From IMG/VR virus record IMGVR_UViG_3300037842_000623, positions 1 through 22,368 of that record: 22,368 bases of DNA; one strand, written 5' to 3'. Each line of letters begins with the position of its first letter. The first letter of the stretch is position 1. The DNA is from a virus. Under the pieces are notes generated by a model. That model ran no database searches, was not told the origin of the DNA, and saw only the letters and a program-made list of their open reading frames with translations. Made by a program: the position numbers and the translations under genes. Positions 18,839 through 22,368 of the stretch are shown in pieces.

Positions 18839-20514
18839 TGATCTATCCGAGATCTTATCAGTTGGAATGTGTGCAATCGGGATTCGACTATTTTGCAAAC
18901 GGTGGAAAAGGGAATCCTCTGTGGGCACTTCCGACTGGCACAGGCAAGTCAATCATCCCGCCTATGTTCATGCAGCGAGCGTTGCAACAGTGGCCTGATC
19001 AACGATTTCTTTTGTTGACTCACGTTAAGGAATTGATTCAACAGAACCACAAGGCACTGTTGAATGTTTGGCCAACTGCGCCCGTTTCGTTGTACTCTGC
19101 GGGTCTTGGTGTCAAGGAAGGATACGCGCCAATTGTGTTGGGCGGAATCGGAAGCGTTGTTAACTCAATCAAAGACATTGGCAGACGCGATGTAATGTTC
19201 ATCGACGAAGCACATTTGTTGTCGCCAAATGACGATTCGATGTATCAACAGACGATAGCCGAACTAAAGACGTACAATCCCCACATGAAAGTCATCGGTT
19301 TGACCGCAACTCCGTTTCGCATGGGGCAAGGTAGGCTTACCGATCCTGTGTATAAGAACGGCAAAGACAATGCGCCTATCTTCAGTGACACAGCTTTCGA
19401 TATCACCGGGGTTGATGCGTTCAACCGACTGATAGACGAATACTACTTGTCGCCGCTGGTGCCCAAGTCGACCGAAAGTGTTATTGATGTTTCGGACGTT
19501 CGGCAACTCGCAACCGACTTCAATCAAAAGCAACTCATTGAAGCTATTGACAAGCAGAACTTGACGGCAAGTGCGTTGCGTGAATCGTATGAGTTGTGCA
19601 GAGATCGCAAATCTTGGTTAGTTTTCGGCGCGGGTATCAAGAATTGTATGCAGATTGCAGAGATTCTAAACGCGATGGGTGTTGCAACAATTGCAGTTCA
19701 TTCAAAGATGCCTGACGATGAACGGAACAAAGCCATTGACGCATTCAAAGCAGGTCGATTCCGCGCGATCGTCAGCAACAACATCCTGACAACTGGATTT
19801 GATCACCCTGCAATCGATGCGATAATAGATCTACGCCCGACGACTTCAATACCTCTGCATATTCAGAAGTACGGTCGTGGCACACGTCCACTATTTGCAC
19901 CGTGGTACACGTTCGAGCATCTGCAACATTTACAGCATAGGAAAGATGCAGTTGAGGCTGGCGGCAAACGCAACTGTCTGGTGCTGGACTTCGCAGGCAA
20001 CACGCCACGACTAGGACCGATTAACGATCCCCGCATACCAAACCGAAAGAAGTCTGACGGTGGTGGTGATGTACCAATCAAACTATGTCCTGAATGCGGT
20101 GCGTATCACCACACGACTGCCAGAGTCTGCACTGAATGCGGGCATGAATTCATTTTCAAAACGAAGATCAAGCCAACGGCGTCGACTGATGAAATCATTG
20201 TGCGATCAGGTGTCAATGTCAAGTACATGAAGGTGAGCAAGCAGTATCCCTACATTCACAAGAAGACAGGCAAGCCAGACTCATTGAAGGTGGCGTACTG
20301 GTGCGGGATGCAGTTGCTGAATTGTTGGTTGTCGTTTGATGGAAAAGGCATAGCTAAACATCGTGCCCATGAATGGTGGCGGCAGCATCAAGGTGACGAC
20401 ATTCCTCAGTCAACAGCGGAAGCATACAAGAGGTTTGGCGAATGTCGCCAGACAGGATCACTCAAGGTTGATTTGGGCGGCAAGTGGCCTGAAATCTTAG
20501 AATACTTATTTTGA
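18838..20514 (+). CDS. SF2 DEAH-box helicase with C-terminal zinc ribbon
   Basis: A 558-residue superfamily 2 helicase of the type found in phage replication operons. Walker A PTGTGKS (32-38), DEAH (123-126), TATPFR (156-161), a domain-2 motif with NNILTTGFDHP (about 314-323) and motif VI QKYGRGTRP (343-351) are all intact. After the core a zinc ribbon CPEC-x10-CTEC (C417, C420, C431, C434) and a roughly 120-residue extension follow. The stop of the nuclease overlaps the start by one base. It likely unwinds DNA in replication or recombination. Confidence 0.9.
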   Translation: MIYPRSYQLECVQSGFDYFANGGKGNPLWALPTGTGKSIIPPMFMQRALQQWPDQRFLLLTHVKELIQQNHKALLNVWPTAPVSLYSAGLGVKEGYAPIVLGGIGSVVNSIKDIGRRDVMFIDEAHLLSPNDDSMYQQTIAELKTYNPHMKVIGLTATPFRMGQGRLTDPVYKNGKDNAPIFSDTAFDITGVDAFNRLIDEYYLSPLVPKSTESVIDVSDVRQLATDFNQKQLIEAIDKQNLTASALRESYELCRDRKSWLVFGAGIKNCMQIAEILNAMGVATIAVHSKMPDDERNKAIDAFKAGRFRAIVSNNILTTGFDHPAIDAIIDLRPTTSIPLHIQKYGRGTRPLFAPWYTFEHLQHLQHRKDAVEAGGKRNCLVLDFAGNTPRLGPINDPRIPNRKKSDGGGDVPIKLCPECGAYHHTTARVCTECGHEFIFKTKIKPTASTDEIIVRSGVNVKYMKVSKQYPYIHKKTGKPDSLKVAYWCGMQLLNCWLSFDGKGIAKHRAHEWWRQHQGDDIPQSTAEAYKRFGECRQTGSLKVDLGGKWPEILEYLF

Positions 20515-20541
20515 ACCGCGTCATTTCGTCCGACGTGTGGA

Positions 20542-20577
20542 GCATCGGCAGGTACGGCCAAATGTGCCTGTCGGTGC
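20542..20577 (+). promoter_or_regulatory. Stem-loop in the polymerase gene leader
   Basis: GCATCGGCAGGTA (20542-20554) pairs with TGCCTGTCGGTGC (20565-20577) over 13 bp with three G-U pairs and a 10-base loop. TATTTTGAAAGG follows at once, so the stem ends 6 bases before the polymerase SD. The short T run makes a weak terminator possible, but placement suits translational control or RNA processing. Confidence 0.55.
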
Positions 20578-20597
20578 TATTTTGAAAGGTAAGGACG

Positions 20598-22368
20598 GTG
20601 CGTAGTTACGAAAAACAAATCTACAGCAAGCCGCCGATGTTGTTTGCGACAGACGAAGAGATCGTTGCATTGTCCAAATCGGTTTGGATATTCGACATTG
20701 AGTTATTCGAAAACTTTCTGCTGATTGCGTTCAAGTGCTACGACACAGGCCAGATTGTATTTTTCGAACAGTCGCCTGCCGCTAAGATCGACTTTCCCAA
20801 GTTGGCATGGATGACGCAGAACCTGACGTTGGTTGGCTTCAACAGCAAGCATTACGACCAATTTATTCTGTGGGCAACTCTGGCAAATAAATGGACGGAA
20901 GAACTGAAAGCGATTTCAGATTCAATCATTTACGGTGAAATGAAACAGAAAGAGATCGAATCGAAATTCAATTTCAAGTGTCGCCATTTTGATCACATTG
21001 ACTTGCAACAAGTAGCACCGGCGGCAGCACAACAACTATCGCTCAAGCACTATGGCGCACGGATGCACTCCCACCGACTGCAAGAGTTGCCGCTGAATCA
21101 CAATCATGCAGTCAGTGAAACGATGGCTAATGAGTTACGCAGCTACTGCATCAATGATCTCGACGTAACAGGCTTGCTCTACCACAAGTTGAAAACGCCA
21201 ATCCAACTCCGAACCGAAATGAGTACGTCATACAAGACGGACCTGCGGTCATCGTCAGATGCACAAATTGCAGAGAAGGCAATCGGCGCTGAGTTGCAGG
21301 CTATGACCGGCATCAAGCACAAGGCACCGGCAGTGCCGAAAGGCGAGACATTCCGGTTCAATCAGTTGGCGTATTTGGATTTTCAAACCCCAGTGCTTCG
21401 CGAGTTACGCGACAAGATTTACGAAACCGATTTCGTCATCACGACCGAGGGCAAGGTAGAGGTGCTGAGGGATGGCGAATCAATCAGTGCAAAGAATCTT
21501 TGGAAGGTGACGATTAACAAAACGAAATACAAATTGGGCATCGGCGGATTGCATTCGGAAGAAAAGAAACGATCAATCTACACAGACGATACCAACTTCA
21601 TTTTTGATCGTGATGTAGCGAGCTACTACCCAGCAATCATCTTGAATCAGGGACTGTACCCACACCATATTGGACGCGGGTTTCTGGACGTTTACCGGGA
21701 CATTTACGAACGACGATTAGCAGCCAAGAAAGCAGGCGACAAGCAAACCTCAGAGTCATTAAAGATTTGCATTAACGGTTGCTTCGGAAAGTTGGGCTCG
21801 CGATGGTCAATCTTCTATTCGCCGCACCTTTTAGTCCAGGTGACTCTCAGTGGGCAGTTATCATTGTTGCTGCTAATTGAGTCGCTGGAATTGGCTGGAA
21901 TACCCTGCATGAGTGCGAACACAGACGGTGTCGTGATTCTGTGCCCGAGAGACCGCCAGAGCGACTATCTGAGGGTGGTTGCTGAGTGGGAGAAGGCAAC
22001 AGCATTCGTCACCGAGGAAACGCCTTATTTGAGCGTACACAGCCGCGACGTGAACAACTACATCGCGATCTGCATGGACGGTAAGGTGAAAGCCAAAGGT
22101 GTTTATGTTAACAGCCTGTCAATGGGTAATCCTGATCGTCAAAGCTTAATGAGCAACCCAACAGTTGCCATTTGCAGCGAAGCTGTTATGCGGTTCTTGC
22201 AAACTCACAATAAACCGAATCCAACCACAATTGAGCAGACGATAAAATCATGCACTGACATTCGCAAATTCTTGTCAACTCGTCGCGTCAATGGCGGTGC
22301 GGTGCGTGACAAAGTTGATCTCGGCAAGGTGGTGCGATGGTACATCCGAAAGGATGACTATGGTGCCA
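20598..22368 (+). CDS. Family B DNA polymerase (3' end beyond window)
   Basis: A partial replicative polymerase, 590 codons without a stop, continuing past the window. It starts at GTG 20598 with GAAAGGTAAGGAC upstream. The 3'-5' exonuclease motifs are WIFDIELFEN (D33, E35), GFNSKHYDQF (N82, D87) and SYCINDLD (Y183, D187). Polymerase motif A is DVASYYP (D339), motif B KICINGCFG (K389, N393) and motif C SANTDGV (D443). Motif C reads NTD where the family usually has DTD; the second Asp, the metal ligand, is kept. The tail after motif C continues with KAKGVYVN. Palm and proofreading functions appear intact. Confidence 0.9.
   Translation, partial: MRSYEKQIYSKPPMLFATDEEIVALSKSVWIFDIELFENFLLIAFKCYDTGQIVFFEQSPAAKIDFPKLAWMTQNLTLVGFNSKHYDQFILWATLANKWTEELKAISDSIIYGEMKQKEIESKFNFKCRHFDHIDLQQVAPAAAQQLSLKHYGARMHSHRLQELPLNHNHAVSETMANELRSYCINDLDVTGLLYHKLKTPIQLRTEMSTSYKTDLRSSSDAQIAEKAIGAELQAMTGIKHKAPAVPKGETFRFNQLAYLDFQTPVLRELRDKIYETDFVITTEGKVEVLRDGESISAKNLWKVTINKTKYKLGIGGLHSEEKKRSIYTDDTNFIFDRDVASYYPAIILNQGLYPHHIGRGFLDVYRDIYERRLAAKKAGDKQTSESLKICINGCFGKLGSRWSIFYSPHLLVQVTLSGQLSLLLLIESLELAGIPCMSANTDGVVILCPRDRQSDYLRVVAEWEKATAFVTEETPYLSVHSRDVNNYIAICMDGKVKAKGVYVNSLSMGNPDRQSLMSNPTVAICSEAVMRFLQTHNKPNPTTIEQTIKSCTDIRKFLSTRRVNGGAVRDKVDLGKVVRWYIRKDDYGA

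Noticed and set aside
1-22368. tRNA or integrase/attachment site
   Set aside because: No cloverleaf with a T-loop GTTCGA-type motif and no recombinase motifs were seen; lysogeny cannot be argued from this window.

Overview
The window looks like the early and replication part of a tailed double-stranded DNA bacteriophage (or a prophage or metagenomic phage contig) of about 45% GC. Genes are small and tightly packed, often joined by 4-base ATGA overlaps. Recognisable products form a phage replication and recombination set: a primase-polymerase/helicase-like protein, a Sak4-like ATPase, an SSB-like protein, a DNA methyltransferase, a PD-(D/E)XK nuclease, an SF2 helicase and a family B DNA polymerase cut by the window end. 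No structural, lysis, integrase, tRNA or rRNA genes are visible. The host cannot be named; Shine-Dalgarno (SD) sites, mostly GAAAGG, and sigma70-like promoters point to a bacterium.

Layout. Positions 1-1561 are mostly non-coding control DNA: an 11-bp-phased repeat (309-396), a small leftward gene (392-661) with its own promoter, a very regular array of seven 17-bp boxes every 45-46 bp (796-1085), and a cluster of TTGTGGGG/CCCCACAA boxes (1339-1421). Positions 1562-8304 hold about 20 small, mostly unrecognised rightward genes typical of a phage early region. Six roughly 50-base elements (E1-E6) sit in front of gene blocks there. They share a fold (outer stem, conserved 5' loop, variable inner hairpin, conserved ATTGTGR), and the stems change in a compensatory way. 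Positions 8316-10730 carry tiny membrane proteins, a zinc-ribbon protein, a VRR-NUC nuclease and a conserved hypothetical, closed by a terminator. Positions 10827-11967 hold an RNA polymerase alpha-CTD-like protein and two unknowns. Positions 11964-14456 are a leftward pair, HTH regulator plus primase-polymerase, divergent from a rightward replication operon (14645-22368+).

How it may work together. The divergent promoters at about 14.5 kb probably coordinate the leftward primase unit with the rightward recombination/replication unit. That rightward operon includes an intact-looking CsrA homologue, an RNA-binding translational regulator. Many early genes have SD sites containing AAGGA and lie behind the repeated structured elements. 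I therefore propose, as inference, that the phage CsrA and the E elements form a post-transcriptional circuit timing the small early proteins. This pairing, and the iteron-like array, are the most novel items in the window.
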